A stretch of 64,000 nucleotides of DNA from Streptomyces sp. NBC_01288 (GCF_035982055.1 NZ_CP108427.1:3782001-3846000), one strand, 5' to 3'; shown: positions 43,262 to 52,280, counted from the first letter of the stretch. Numbers and translations are program-made. The notes: generated by a model not told the origin, from the letters alone.

Positions 43262-43458
43262 CAGCCGCCGGTGACCTCGGAAATCTTGTTGGTGATCGCG
43301 TCGAGAATCGTCGAACCGATGCTCGTACCCGTGATCGCCAGCACGATCGCGACCACCACCGCGATGATGCCCAGGTACTCCACCGCGGTCTGCCCCTTGT
43401 CGCTGCGGGCGGCGCGGGCCTGAAGGTACGTCACGGTGGTGTTGATCCAGTTGCTCAT
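43261..43458 (-). CDS. Flp type IVb pilin
   Basis: A 65-residue prepilin. A 22-residue leader ends in RSDKG; cleavage at G22|Q23 leaves the mature pilin beginning QTAVEY with E27 at +5, followed by a 25-residue hydrophobic helix and a very short hydrophilic tail (DAITNKISEVTGG). This is the classical Flp pilin layout. ATG 43458 follows GGAGGGGAAC. It is presumably the most abundant product of the locus and the main substrate of the peptidase at 35336. Confidence 0.93.
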   Translation of the reverse strand: MSNWINTTVTYLQARAARSDKGQTAVEYLGIIAVVVAIVLAITGTSIGSTILDAITNKISEVTGG

Positions 43459-43669
43459 GGTGTTCCCCTCCGAGAGACTCGATCCCGGCTTCCTCGTCGC
43501 CGGTGCCGCTTTCGACATGAGAACGGTATGCCCGAACCACAGGTACGCCAGAGGGCCCCAGGGCCCAAAATCGGGCCCAATCGGAGTCCCGGCCTTCGCA
43601 CTGGGCCCGCCCGTCGCCGAACCGGGCCCACAGGCCCGGCAGTTGGGTCCCCCGTCGCCGCGTCACCGG

Positions 43670-44554
43670 TCACCCCAGCCCTCGGGCCGAACCCGGCGCC
43701 GTACCAAGCCACTTGGCCGCGGCCTCGGAACGGCTGGTGCTGTGGAGCTTGGCGAAGATGCGGTTGATGTGGTTCTTGACGGTCTTCTCGGAGATGAAGC
43801 AGGTGGCGGCGATCTGCTGGTTGGTCATGCCGGACGCGATGTGGTCCATGATCTCCGCCTCCCTCGCGCTCAGTTGGAATCGTGACCTGTCCGAGGATGA
43901 CTGTCTCACAGTTGGTTGCAGTTGCGAAAGCCTGTGTGACGAATTCGGTTGGGGACTGGGCATCGAAGGGGTCAGTCCGTTTGCAGGTGCACCTAGTTGA
44001 GAGTCGTAGGAGCCCAGGCCCTCGGGCAGGGACGGGGTCGTACGGGCCGCCTGTTCCTGCCGCAGCTGCGCCAGCAGTGCCCCCGCCGCCGATGGCGTGA
44101 AATGAGCCCTGCCCTGCCTGATGTCCCTTACGGCGGCGACCAGTTCGTCCGCCGTGAACTCGCCGTGGACCAGATAGCCGCCCGCCCCGCGCCGCAGCGC
44201 CTCCTGGACGATCTCCGACTCACTGCTGTACGTGAGCATCACGACCGGCGCGATCCGCACCAGGTACGGGAGCGCCGAGATGCCGTCCACACCCGGCATA
44301 CGGACGTCCAGGAGGACCACGTCGGGGCGGTGGAAGTGGGCCGCCTCGTACGCCTCGCGGCCGTCCGCCGCCTCCGCCACGACCGTGATGTCCGCGCGGC
44401 CCGACAAGAGGGCCGTCAGGCCCGCCCGGACCACCGGGTTGTCGTCGACCACCACGACCCGGAGGGGCGAAGTCGCGGCCGGTCGCGGGAAGTTGTGGAA
44501 CGGGTTCGGTGGCGGCTGGGGAGCGCCGGGGTGGGGTGTCGTCTGGTCCGGCAT
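43670..44554 (-). CDS. NarL/LuxR-type response regulator within the Tad locus
   Basis: A 294-residue response regulator. A Pro-rich N-terminus (1-30) precedes the receiver domain, with acidic pocket D37/D38 and phosphoacceptor D83 in LLDVRMPG. A long Ser/Pro/Gln linker (about 165-225), with unusually low GC codons, leads to a LuxR-type helix-turn-helix (about 228-285: LSAREAEIMDHIASGMTNQQIAATCFISEKTVKNHINRIF). It lies 60 bp behind the sensor kinase gene and 211 bp before flp, so the pair most likely sets pilus or toxin expression. Confidence 0.92.
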   Translation of the reverse strand: MPDQTTPHPGAPQPPPNPFHNFPRPAATSPLRVVVVDDNPVVRAGLTALLSGRADITVVAEAADGREAYEAAHFHRPDVVLLDVRMPGVDGISALPYLVRIAPVVMLTYSSESEIVQEALRRGAGGYLVHGEFTADELVAAVRDIRQGRAHFTPSAAGALLAQLRQEQAARTTPSLPEGLGSYDSQLGAPANGLTPSMPSPQPNSSHRLSQLQPTVRQSSSDRSRFQLSAREAEIMDHIASGMTNQQIAATCFISEKTVKNHINRIFAKLHSTSRSEAAAKWLGTAPGSARGLG

Positions 44555-44614
44555 GGCTGCCTCCTCTCAGGTCTCTCAAGTCGTCTGTACGGGTGGGGGG
44601 ATGGGTCTACGTCG

Positions 44615-46168
44615 TCAGGTCGTCAGGGCTCCCAGCGGGAGTTCCAGGCGGACCTCCGTGCCCGCGTCGTGGCCGCCCCGGCCGATGCGGATGCGGGCGC
44701 CGACCGACGCGGCCCGTTCGACCATGCCGACCAGGCCGAAGTGGCCTGCCCTGCGCAGCTGTTCGAGGGTGGTGCCGGGCGGCAGGCCGCGGCCGTCGTC
44801 GTAGACGCTGATGCGGAGGAGGCTGTCGTGGACCCCGGCCTCCACGTCGACCTTGGTGGGGGTGCCGTGGCGGTGGGCGTTCTCCATCGCTTCCGTCGCG
44901 ATGGTGAGGAGTTGGCGTGCCACGGCGGGCGGGACCGGCGGTACGCCGTGTTCGCCGGTCGGGCGGTAGGTCGTGGGCAGGCCGGTCCTGGTGCTGAAGT
45001 CCCTTGTGCGGGCGGCCAGTTCGACGAGTACGTCCGTGCCCTCGTCCGGGTTCGACTCCCGCCGTAGGTCCGCCAGGAGTTCGCGGGATTCCGCCGCCGC
45101 CCTGCGCGCCGAGCGGGCCACCAGTTCCGCCTGTTGCCGGATCAGGGTCGGGTTCATGTGGTCCGCGCCCGCCGAGCCCGCCAGGCCGTCCGCCGCGAGG
45201 GCGACGCCGTGCAGGGTCTTCGCCACCGAGTCGTGCAACTCCCGTGCCAGGCGCGCCCGTTCCGCTCCTACCGCCTCCGTCACGGCAAGACGGGCCTGCA
45301 CCGTCGTCAGCGCGGTCGTGGCTTCGCCGAAGCGGAGCATCAGGTTGCGCAGGGTCACTCCGACCGCGCCGGCGATCACGCACAGGCCCGGGAGCAGGAA
45401 ACTCTGCGCCACGACCCGGTGGGCGTCCGCCGCGGCGGTCTGCGCCAGCACCAGGATCAGCGCCTGGAGGCTCGCGAAGCAGCCGGCGCCTCGCCAGCCG
45501 TAGACGATGCCGGCCAGAAGGGGGGTGCAGACGCTGACGTAGGCGAGTGTGCTGGTGGGCCCTGCCGAGATCAGGAGGAGGGAGCCGAAGAGGGTGTCCA
45601 CGGCCAGGAGGGAGGGGTGGCGGAGGAGCAGGGGGCCGAAGCGTTCCCAGTCGCGGAAGAGGACGTAGGACGCCATGAACGTGACCACTACGGCTGCGCC
45701 GACGAGGCGGGTGGCTACGCCGGGGGTGGCGTTGACCAGGGCGGAGGGGGCGGCCAGGGCGATCATCGCGAGGCGGAAGCCGAAGACCTGCCTGCACATT
45801 GCCTGTAGGGCGCTGATCTGGATGGGGAGGGCGACTTCCCGGCCTTCGGCCGGGAAGTGACTCCCACCCGCACCGCCCGTGCGGCCATCGTCGTCGGGTG
45901 CGGGTGGCCCCTGTGGGGCTTCCCCGCCATCGGCGGCCAACCGTTCCACGCCCGGCTGCGCCGGCGGTGCCGGTACCCCCGACAGCCTCGCCCGCACCGG
46001 CGTCCAGCCCGCCGGCAGCGCCGGCGTGACCGACGTGACCGGTATGTCCGTCGCTCCCGACCGCACGTGGTCCGGCAGCACCGTCCCGGCCGGCGGAGTG
46101 GTGATCTCCGCCGGTTTGGGACGCCGCCGCAGCAGTCCCGTACGTCCGTTCTCGTCCGTCGTCGCCAT
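44615..46168 (-). CDS. NarX-type sensor histidine kinase within the Tad locus
   Basis: A 517-residue membrane kinase. A disordered, Pro/Gly-rich N-terminus (1-110) precedes about five to six hydrophobic helices (about 117-275), which form the sensor with only short loops. The HisKA_3 dimerisation motif RLARELHDSVAKTLHG places the phosphorylated histidine at H312. The HATPase follows with ENAHRHGTPT and VYDDGRGLPPG. The absence of a large sensing loop suggests detection of a membrane-associated signal. It lies in the transcript between tadC and its response regulator. Confidence 0.9.
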   Translation of the reverse strand: MATTDENGRTGLLRRRPKPAEITTPPAGTVLPDHVRSGATDIPVTSVTPALPAGWTPVRARLSGVPAPPAQPGVERLAADGGEAPQGPPAPDDDGRTGGAGGSHFPAEGREVALPIQISALQAMCRQVFGFRLAMIALAAPSALVNATPGVATRLVGAAVVVTFMASYVLFRDWERFGPLLLRHPSLLAVDTLFGSLLLISAGPTSTLAYVSVCTPLLAGIVYGWRGAGCFASLQALILVLAQTAAADAHRVVAQSFLLPGLCVIAGAVGVTLRNLMLRFGEATTALTTVQARLAVTEAVGAERARLARELHDSVAKTLHGVALAADGLAGSAGADHMNPTLIRQQAELVARSARRAAAESRELLADLRRESNPDEGTDVLVELAARTRDFSTRTGLPTTYRPTGEHGVPPVPPAVARQLLTIATEAMENAHRHGTPTKVDVEAGVHDSLLRISVYDDGRGLPPGTTLEQLRRAGHFGLVGMVERAASVGARIRIGRGGHDAGTEVRLELPLGALTT

Positions 46169-46192
46169 GGCCCCCGTCGCCCCCGTCCGTCC

Positions 46193-47083
46193 CTACTTGC
46201 CCGTGATCGTGCTGAAGTCCGTGCCGGAGCCGAGCAACAACCCCGCGCCGAGGAGCAGCATCGTCGCCGGGACCATGAACGTGGTGATCATCATGGTGGC
46301 CTTGGGGACCGCGCGGGCCGCCTTCCGGCGGGCGTTCTGCGCGTCCGTGCGGCGCATGTCCTTCGCCAGCGACACCAGCGTGTCGACGATCGGCGCGCCC
46401 AGTTCCTCGCCCTGCTGCAACGCCGTGACGAACATGGCTACTTGCTCGCTGTCGTTGCGTCGCCGGAGTTCCGCGAAGGCGGCGCGGCGGCTCATGCCGA
46501 GGTCCATCTGGCGGAGGGTGATGCGGAGTTCGTCCGCCCATGGGCCCTCGTACTTCGAGGCGACGCGGTCCAGGGCCTGGCGGAAGCCGAGGCCCGCGCT
46601 CACCACCACCGCGAGCACGTCGAGGAAGTCCGGCAGGGTCCGTTCGATGACGTCCTTGCGGATGCGGATCGCCGACCAGATGCCGACCTCCGTCCAGAAC
46701 GCGCCGAAGGCGAACAGGATGACGGCGACGATGTAGTGCCCTTCGAGCAGCATCAGCAGGCCGCCGAAGCCGCCGAGGAAGCCGTAGACCGCCCGGCGGG
46801 CCGCGTAGCGGTCGATGGTCAGGCCGCCGGGGTTGCCCGCGAGGTCTATCTTGCGGCGGTACTTGGCGACCAGCCGGGGGCCCATCAGCCGGAGGACCAT
46901 CGGGGCGTAGCGCATGCCCATGCGGTCGATGAGGGAGTCGACCGCGCCGGTGCGGGTCGAGCCGACCTCCAGGGCCAGGACGAGGTCGGTGGGGAGTTTC
47001 GCGTCCGCCCGGTACATGCGGATGCCCGCGAAGACGCCCCACACGCTGAGGCCCATGACCAGTCCGAGGACGAGTGCCACCAT
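46193..47083 (-). CDS. TadC-like inner-membrane pilus platform protein
   Basis: A 296-residue T2SSF/GspF-domain membrane protein, the C half of the platform pair that anchors the assembly ATPase. Helices lie near 1-20, 95-135 and 265-290. The cytoplasmic GspF core is at about 150-265 (ERTLPDFLDVLAVVVSAGLGFRQALDRVA, ALQQGEELGAPIVDTLVSLAKDMR). It starts at ATG 47083 behind AGGAGGAGAACAG and follows tadB by 16 bp. Confidence 0.9.
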   Translation of the reverse strand: MVALVLGLVMGLSVWGVFAGIRMYRADAKLPTDLVLALEVGSTRTGAVDSLIDRMGMRYAPMVLRLMGPRLVAKYRRKIDLAGNPGGLTIDRYAARRAVYGFLGGFGGLLMLLEGHYIVAVILFAFGAFWTEVGIWSAIRIRKDVIERTLPDFLDVLAVVVSAGLGFRQALDRVASKYEGPWADELRITLRQMDLGMSRRAAFAELRRRNDSEQVAMFVTALQQGEELGAPIVDTLVSLAKDMRRTDAQNARRKAARAVPKATMMITTFMVPATMLLLGAGLLLGSGTDFSTITGK

Positions 47084-47099
47084 GTCTGTTCTCCTCCTC

Positions 47100-48041
47100 T
47101 CAGACGTCGATGCGGGACAGGCGGCGGATGAGGATGAAGCCGACCGCGTACAGCCCGAAGGCGATGATCACGCAGGCCTGGCCGATCGGGGAGCCCGTCA
47201 TCCGGTCCAGGGCCCCGGGTTTGACGCCGTTCATCAGGAAGAGGGCGCCCACGCCCATCACCGGAACGGCGTACGACGTCATGTTGACCTGGGAGAGCTG
47301 GGTGCGGACCTCGCGGCGGGTCTCCTTGCGTTCCTCCAGGGTCTCCGTGAGGTTGCGCAGGGCGCTCACCACCTGGCCGCCCGCACGGTTGGAGAGCACC
47401 AACGTCGTTACCAGTACGACCAGTTCGCGGGACGGCAGGCGGTCCGCCAGCTCGCTCAGCGCGTCGTCCATGGAGGCGCCGACCGCCAACTGGTTGGCCA
47501 CCTTGGCGAGTTCCTCCCCGGCCGGTGCCTCCAGCTCCTCCGCCGCCATGCTGATCGCGGTGCGCAGCGCGAGCCCGGCGTGGGTGGCGTTGGCCATGAT
47601 GCGGGCCAGTTCGGGGAGTTGGTTGATGAACTTCTCGATGCGCTTCTGGCGCTGCCAGTTGAGGAACTGGATCGCCACCCCGATGCCCAACAGACCTGCT
47701 ATCGGCCCGAAGAAGGGGGCCAGGGACGCCTGCCCGATCAGCCAGAGCGCCGCCACCGTGGCCAGCATGTAGACGAAGAACTCGCCCGGCGTCATGTCCA
47801 ACCCCGTTGCCGCGAGCCGCAGTTCGAGCTGTCGGCCGAGCCGCGTACGGCGCAGTCTGCGGTCCAGGTCGCGGAAGCGGCGGACGCGGCCCACCTGGAT
47901 CTGGCCGGTCGAGGTGAGGCGGTCGACCAGGGCCGCGCGCTGCGCCTTGCCCGTGGCGTAGGCGTGCACGCCGGCGACGCCCAGGACACAGGTCAGCAGG
48001 GTGACGCCGGTGGTGAGCGTGACGATCGTCTGGAGATCCAT
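47100..48041 (-). CDS. TadB-like inner-membrane pilus platform protein
   Basis: A 313-residue T2SSF-domain membrane protein. Helices near 5-25, 85-125 and 270-300 frame the GspF core (about 150-265, KFINQLPELARIMANATHAGLALRTAISMAAEELEAP and LVVLVTTLVLSNRAGGQVVSALRNLTETLEERKE). TadB and TadC form a heteromeric platform for the ATPase. Twelve base pairs separate it from the ATPase gene. Confidence 0.9.
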   Translation of the reverse strand: MDLQTIVTLTTGVTLLTCVLGVAGVHAYATGKAQRAALVDRLTSTGQIQVGRVRRFRDLDRRLRRTRLGRQLELRLAATGLDMTPGEFFVYMLATVAALWLIGQASLAPFFGPIAGLLGIGVAIQFLNWQRQKRIEKFINQLPELARIMANATHAGLALRTAISMAAEELEAPAGEELAKVANQLAVGASMDDALSELADRLPSRELVVLVTTLVLSNRAGGQVVSALRNLTETLEERKETRREVRTQLSQVNMTSYAVPVMGVGALFLMNGVKPGALDRMTGSPIGQACVIIAFGLYAVGFILIRRLSRIDV

Positions 48042-48052
48042 GGGGTCGGTCC

Positions 48053-49393
48053 CTACCTACTGGCTTCTCTGAGGGCGAGCTGTTCCGCGGTGTGGGCGAC
48101 GCCGAAGGCCTGCGGCAGGGGCTGGCTCGCCATGTAGAGCCGGTCGGCGGTGCGGCGGGAGAGCGGGAAGTACTCGAAGGTGCCGTAGACCCGGCCGTCG
48201 GCGGAGATGGGCTGCGGGCTGAAGCGGGCCACCGTCGCCAGCCGGTACGGCTCGCTGCCGTGGCTGTCGAGGAGGGCGATCTCGGTGATGCGGCGGGCGC
48301 CGTCGGCGAAGCGGGTGAGCTGGATGATGACGTCGATGGCGCTGTTGATCTGGTCGTGCAGCGCCTCGAAGGGGATCTCGACCTCGGACATGGACGCCAG
48401 CGTCTTCAGGCGCATCAGCGCGTCCTCCGCGCTGTTGGCGTGGACCGTGGCGAGGGAGCCGTCGTGGCCCGTCGACATCGCCTGGAGCATGTCCAGCGAT
48501 TCGCCGCCTCGGACCTCTCCTACGACGATCCGGTCGGGGCGCATGCGGAGCGAGTTGCGCACCAGGTCGCGGATCGTGACCTGGCCCTTGCCCTCCACGT
48601 TCGGCGGGCGGGCCTCCAGGCGGATCACGTGCGACTGCTGGAGCTGGAGTTCGGCGGAGTCCTCGATGGTGATGATGCGCTCGGTCTCCGGGATGAGGCC
48701 GGAGAGCGCGTTGAGGAGTGTGGTCTTCCCGGTGCCGGTCGCGCCGGACACGATGATGTTGAACTTCGCGTGCACCAGGCCCGCGAGGAGGTACAGCATC
48801 TGCTCGTCCAACGAGCCGAAGCCGACCATCTCCTGGAGCGTGAAGGAGCGCGGGAAGCGGCGGATGGTGAGCGTCGCGCCGGTCAACGACAGCGGCGGGA
48901 TGATCACGTTGACGCGCTCGCCGGACGGCAGTCGTGCGTCGACCATCGGATTCGACTCGTCCACGCGGCGGTTGACCGTCGACACGATCCGCTCGATCGT
49001 CTGCATCAGCTGGTCGTGCGAGGGGAAGCGGAGCGGCAACTGCTCGACCCGGCCGCCGCGTTCGACGAAGATCGCGTCCGGGCCGTTCACCATGATCTCG
49101 GTGATCGACGCGTCTTCGAGGAGCGGTTCGAGTATGCCGAGGCCGAGCGCCTCGTCGACGACCCTGCGGATCAGCTGCGAACGCTCGACGGTCGAGAGGA
49201 CCGGTCCCTCACGGCTGATGATGTGCCCGAGCACCCGCTCCAGGCGGGCCCGTCGCTCGGCGGCGGCCAGCGCGCTCATCTCCGCGAGGTCGATCTCCTC
49301 CAGGAGTTTGGCGCGGTACGAGGAGACCATGTGGCCGTCCTCGCCCCGATGGCCGTTCTCCTCGGGATGGTTGACTCGTTCCCGCAGGCCCAT
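48053..49393 (-). CDS. TadA/CpaF pilus assembly ATPase
   Basis: A 446-residue hexameric secretion ATPase that powers Flp pilus extension, and in some systems retraction. Seen: Walker A GATGTGKTT at 217-225, the acidic ITIEDSAELQL (Asp box) at about 241-251, RMRPDRIVVGEVRGGE (Walker B region) and GHDGSLATVHANS (His box). An N-terminal CpaF domain with a RERVN.. start precedes it. There is one such ATPase in the window. It starts at ATG 49393 and is followed 12 bp later by tadB. Confidence 0.95.
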   Translation of the reverse strand: MGLRERVNHPEENGHRGEDGHMVSSYRAKLLEEIDLAEMSALAAAERRARLERVLGHIISREGPVLSTVERSQLIRRVVDEALGLGILEPLLEDASITEIMVNGPDAIFVERGGRVEQLPLRFPSHDQLMQTIERIVSTVNRRVDESNPMVDARLPSGERVNVIIPPLSLTGATLTIRRFPRSFTLQEMVGFGSLDEQMLYLLAGLVHAKFNIIVSGATGTGKTTLLNALSGLIPETERIITIEDSAELQLQQSHVIRLEARPPNVEGKGQVTIRDLVRNSLRMRPDRIVVGEVRGGESLDMLQAMSTGHDGSLATVHANSAEDALMRLKTLASMSEVEIPFEALHDQINSAIDVIIQLTRFADGARRITEIALLDSHGSEPYRLATVARFSPQPISADGRVYGTFEYFPLSRRTADRLYMASQPLPQAFGVAHTAEQLALREASR

Positions 49394-49418
49394 GAGTGCT
49401 GTGCTCCTTGCTCCGCGT

Positions 49419-49784
49419 TCAGTGGTCGAGCGGCATGGTGGCGGTCTTGCTGGCCGTGCCGAAGTCCCAACCGGGCACGATCGACGGGATGTTCACGGTG
49501 GAGGTGACCTGGACGGACCTGCCCAGGTCGGACCGGCTGCAACTGGTGCCGCCCGCCAGGAATCCGCTGACCGCGTCCTTGCAGTCCTGTGCGTAGTTCT
49601 GCTCCAGCGAGGCACTGCGCGCCCCGGTCCTGGCCGCCGTACCGGCCTGGATCGCGGTGTACGCGATCAGCCCGAGCTGCACTCCCGCCATGGCGACGAG
49701 GATCAGGACCGGGATGAACCCGAGGTACTCGATGGCGACTTGGCCACGGTCCCGCCTCCCCTTCTCCCTCCTGTCCTTCCGCAT
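49419..49784 (-). CDS. TadE-type pseudopilin
   Basis: A 121-residue pseudopilin. The short basic leader ends in RDRG, then QVAIEYLGF with cleavage expected at G14|Q15 and E19 at +5. A hydrophobic helix follows (about 20-45) and then an extracytoplasmic domain with two cysteines (CKDAVSGFLAGGTSC) that could pair. Minor pilins of this type prime or cap the pilus. It is separated from the next pseudopilin by one base. Confidence 0.9.
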   Translation of the reverse strand: MRKDRREKGRRDRGQVAIEYLGFIPVLILVAMAGVQLGLIAYTAIQAGTAARTGARSASLEQNYAQDCKDAVSGFLAGGTSCSRSDLGRSVQVTSTVNIPSIVPGWDFGTASKTATMPLDH

Positions 49785-49785
49785 C

Positions 49786-50190
49786 TCAGTCCTTCGCCTC
49801 CTCTACGGCGCCCGCGTGGCCGTGCACCGTGAAGGGGAAGCCGATCGCGCCCGGGAAGAGGACGGGCACCCTGAGGTCGACGTCGGCCGTGACGAACCCC
49901 GTGCCTCCGCAGGTCACCGTGGCGTCCCCCTTCCACGCGCCGTCCAGCTTGTCGAGGCCCGCCTGTTCGCAGGCGGCCTCCCGATCCCCCGGGGCCGCGG
50001 CCGTCCCCGCCCGCACCGCCTCGTCCGCAGCATTCCCCGCCAGCGTGAAGGTGTACCCCACCAGCACGAACTGCCACATCAGCACCAGCGTCAGGATGAT
50101 CAGCGGGGTCATGCCGAGGAACTCGATGGTGACCTGGCCCCGGTCCCGGCCCCTGTCCCGCCCGTGCGCAGAGATCAAAGACATCCACAT
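49786..50190 (-). CDS. TadE/TadF-type pseudopilin
   Basis: A 134-residue second minor pilin. The leader ends in DRG and the mature part starts QVTIEFLGM (glutamate at +5), again a G|Q prepilin site. A hydrophobic helix (about 21-45) is followed by a domain with cysteines in REAACEQAGLD and VTCGGTG. Start uncertain by two codons: ATG 50190 or ATG 50184 (MSLISAHG), the latter better spaced from GGGG. It lies 6 bp after the TadZ stop. Confidence 0.88.
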   Translation of the reverse strand: MWMSLISAHGRDRGRDRGQVTIEFLGMTPLIILTLVLMWQFVLVGYTFTLAGNAADEAVRAGTAAAPGDREAACEQAGLDKLDGAWKGDATVTCGGTGFVTADVDLRVPVLFPGAIGFPFTVHGHAGAVEEAKD

Positions 50191-50196
50191 CCCCGT

Positions 50197-51447
50197 TCAC
50201 TCTCTCCGGCGCCGGAAGCTCACCGAGCCGCGGTCGCCGCCGCCCCGCGACCGCCCGGTCTTCTGGGCGGCTTCGGGGACCTTGACCAGTCCGAGTTCGC
50301 CCGCGAGACCCCAAAGGGCCTGTTTCACCACGCTCTTGTTGTCGAGTTCGTGCAGCCGGCCCGCGTCCACCGCGCCCTGGAGTTCCTTGAAGTTGGCGGG
50401 GATCGCGGTGGCGGCGACCGTCGTGCCGGTGATGCGCTGGATGAGCGCCGGCTGGATCTCGGTGCCGCGCGTGTAGCGGTTGACGACGATGGTCGTCTCC
50501 TCGGCCTTGCGGATCTGTAGCCGGTCCCACATGCGGACGGTGCGCTTCGCGGCGCGTACGGCGACCACGTCCGGGGTGGTGAACAGCAGTGCCGTGTCGG
50601 CCATTTCGACGGCCGCCGCGCTCGCGCCGCTCATCTGGGCGCCGCAGTCGATGACGACGACCTCATAGCGGGAGCGCAGGGCGCTGACGATCTGCCGGGC
50701 GGCCCGGTCGGTGACCTCCTCGCCGCGTTCGCCCTCGCCGGGGGCCAGCAGCAGCGCCATCCCGGTGTCGTGCCGGAACACGGCGTCGGCCAGGACGCGC
50801 GGCGAGATGTCGGTGATCGCGGCGAGGTCGACGACCGAGCGGCGGAACTGGACGTCCAGGTAGGAGGCGATGTCGCCGGTCTGGAGGTCCATGTCGACGA
50901 GCGCGACGGTACGGCCCGACACCTGCGCGGCGAGGGCGAGTTGGATCGCGGCGAGAGTGGCGCCGACCCCGCCCTTGGAACCGCTGACCGTGACGACGGT
51001 GCCGCCGACGCCGGTGAACACGTCGCCGCCGTGGCCGAGATGGCGCCGTACGCCCACCGACCAGGCGGCGACGGCCTGGACGCGGTTGGCCAACTCCTCG
51101 TAGCTCAGCGGGAGGGCGATCAGGCCGCGGGCGCCGGAGTCCATGGCGGCCTGGAAGAGGCCGGGGCTGGCGTCGGTGGTGACGAGGATGACGCCCACCG
51201 CGGGGAAGCGCAGCGCGACCTCGCGGACCAGCTCCAACGCGGGGACGGGACCGATGCGTTCATGCACCACCACGACCTCGGGCAGCTCGTCGACGGACTC
51301 GGCGGCGAGCCGGGCCAGGGTGTCGATGAGCTGCGTCGAGTCGGCCACCGGGGCCACCGGGTCGGCGTCCGGGAGCTGGCTGAGCAGGGTCGTGATGGCG
51401 CGGATGGCGTCCGCGTCTCCGACCGCCGGAAGAATCCTGGTGGGCAT
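50197..51447 (-). CDS. TadZ/CpaE-type receiver plus MinD-like ATPase
   Basis: A 416-residue protein that positions the Tad machine in the cell. The N-terminal 125 residues form an atypical receiver domain without the usual phosphorylation triad. Residues 148-390 are a MinD/ParA-like ATPase fold. Its Walker A reads GSKGGVGAT (156-164): the signature lysine of deviant Walker loops is kept (K158) but A163 replaces the second, canonical P-loop lysine, as I recall for many CpaE/TadZ proteins. Weak or absent hydrolysis is therefore likely. The rest (LVDMDLQTGDIASYLD, VVIDCGAQMSG) is intact. A basic Arg/Gly tail ends the protein. Confidence 0.9.
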   Translation of the reverse strand: MPTRILPAVGDADAIRAITTLLSQLPDADPVAPVADSTQLIDTLARLAAESVDELPEVVVVHERIGPVPALELVREVALRFPAVGVILVTTDASPGLFQAAMDSGARGLIALPLSYEELANRVQAVAAWSVGVRRHLGHGGDVFTGVGGTVVTVSGSKGGVGATLAAIQLALAAQVSGRTVALVDMDLQTGDIASYLDVQFRRSVVDLAAITDISPRVLADAVFRHDTGMALLLAPGEGERGEEVTDRAARQIVSALRSRYEVVVIDCGAQMSGASAAAVEMADTALLFTTPDVVAVRAAKRTVRMWDRLQIRKAEETTIVVNRYTRGTEIQPALIQRITGTTVAATAIPANFKELQGAVDAGRLHELDNKSVVKQALWGLAGELGLVKVPEAAQKTGRSRGGGDRGSVSFRRRRE

Positions 51448-51456
51448 GCGGGCCTC

Positions 51457-52170
51457 TCACTTGTCCTTCGCGAGTTCGTACGTCCGGTCCTTGTCGGGGA
51501 CGGTCGTATCGGTGCCGGGTGCCACGAGTGCGAGGCGCACCCGCTCGGCGAACGACTCGGCGTAGGTGATCCGTTGGGCGTCGAGCGTGGAGAGCGCGAA
51601 GGTGATCGGCACGCCGTCGGTGGACGTCTGCTGGTTCTTGTCGCTGTTGCTGCCGGGGTCGAGAGCGGTGATGTGCCCGACGTCGATGACCTTCGCGTTG
51701 GTCACGATGATCTTGGACTGGTCCGGGTCACCCTCCTTCTGGCCCGCGAAGGTGGCGTACACGTTGACCGTGGAGCCCGGCGTGATCTTGCCGGCGACAC
51801 CGGTCGCCGCGTCGATCATGATGGCGACCTCCTGCTGCCCGGGCTGGAGGGCCGGCTGGTCCACGATCATGTCGGTCTGCAACAGGGAGCCCTGGCGCAG
51901 CGTGGTCACCGCGATCTTGCCCGTGATCTGCCGCAGATCGGTCACGGCGTTGTCCGACAGCCACCGCTTGGGCATCTCGATCTTCTTGAACTGGGCGGCG
52001 GTGAGAGCCGTGTACGGCGCCACGTCGCCCTTGACCTGGTACGCCGCGACCTCGGGACCGACCTTGGACTTCACGTCACGGATGACGGAGAGGACGCCGA
52101 CGAACGCGCCGAGGGCGCAGATCACCGACAGGAGCAGGAGTATCACGCCGCGGCGCTGACGGGAGTTCAT
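51457..52170 (-). CDS. CpaB/RcpC-like SAF-domain pilus protein
   Basis: A 237-residue protein with one N-terminal helix (about 8-30) and an extracytoplasmic SAF domain (about 43-105: YQVKGDVAPYTALTAAQFKKIEMP..TLRQGSLLQTDMI). A CpaB-type beta domain follows (PGQQEVAIMIDAATGVAGKITPGSTVNVYATF). In Gram-negative systems this protein contacts the secretin; here, without an outer membrane, it probably binds wall polymers or organises the channel. ATG 52170 starts the protein; upstream codons of the frame hold no usable start. Confidence 0.88.
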   Translation of the reverse strand: MNSRQRRGVILLLLSVICALGAFVGVLSVIRDVKSKVGPEVAAYQVKGDVAPYTALTAAQFKKIEMPKRWLSDNAVTDLRQITGKIAVTTLRQGSLLQTDMIVDQPALQPGQQEVAIMIDAATGVAGKITPGSTVNVYATFAGQKEGDPDQSKIIVTNAKVIDVGHITALDPGSNSDKNQQTSTDGVPITFALSTLDAQRITYAESFAERVRLALVAPGTDTTVPDKDRTYELAKDK

Positions 52171-52197
52171 GAACCGTACAACCTCATTGGGGATATC

Positions 52198-52280
52198 GGT
52201 CGAGCGGAAATGAGCGGATCGAGCGGGATCTGACCGGATCGAAACGAGATCGAGAGAGATCGAACCGGGTCGAGCGAATC
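52198..52280. repeat. Cluster of GATCGA-type repeats before cpaB
   Basis: The 143-bp gap upstream of cpaB contains about seven imperfect copies of GG(A/T)TCGAGCG: GGTCGAGCGG, GGATCGAGCGG, GGATCT, GGATCGAAACG, AGATCGAGAG, AGATCGAACC and GGTCGAGCGA. Spacing is close to 10-11 bp for several, so copies lie on one helix face. It may be a binding array for the regulator of the pilus operon or simple slippage. Confidence 0.55.

Noticed and set aside
43980..43995. AGGTGCACCT inside the response regulator gene as a repeat insertion
   Set aside because: The flanking long stems of the element at 26393-26526 are absent and the reading frame is intact; probably chance or a linker sequence.
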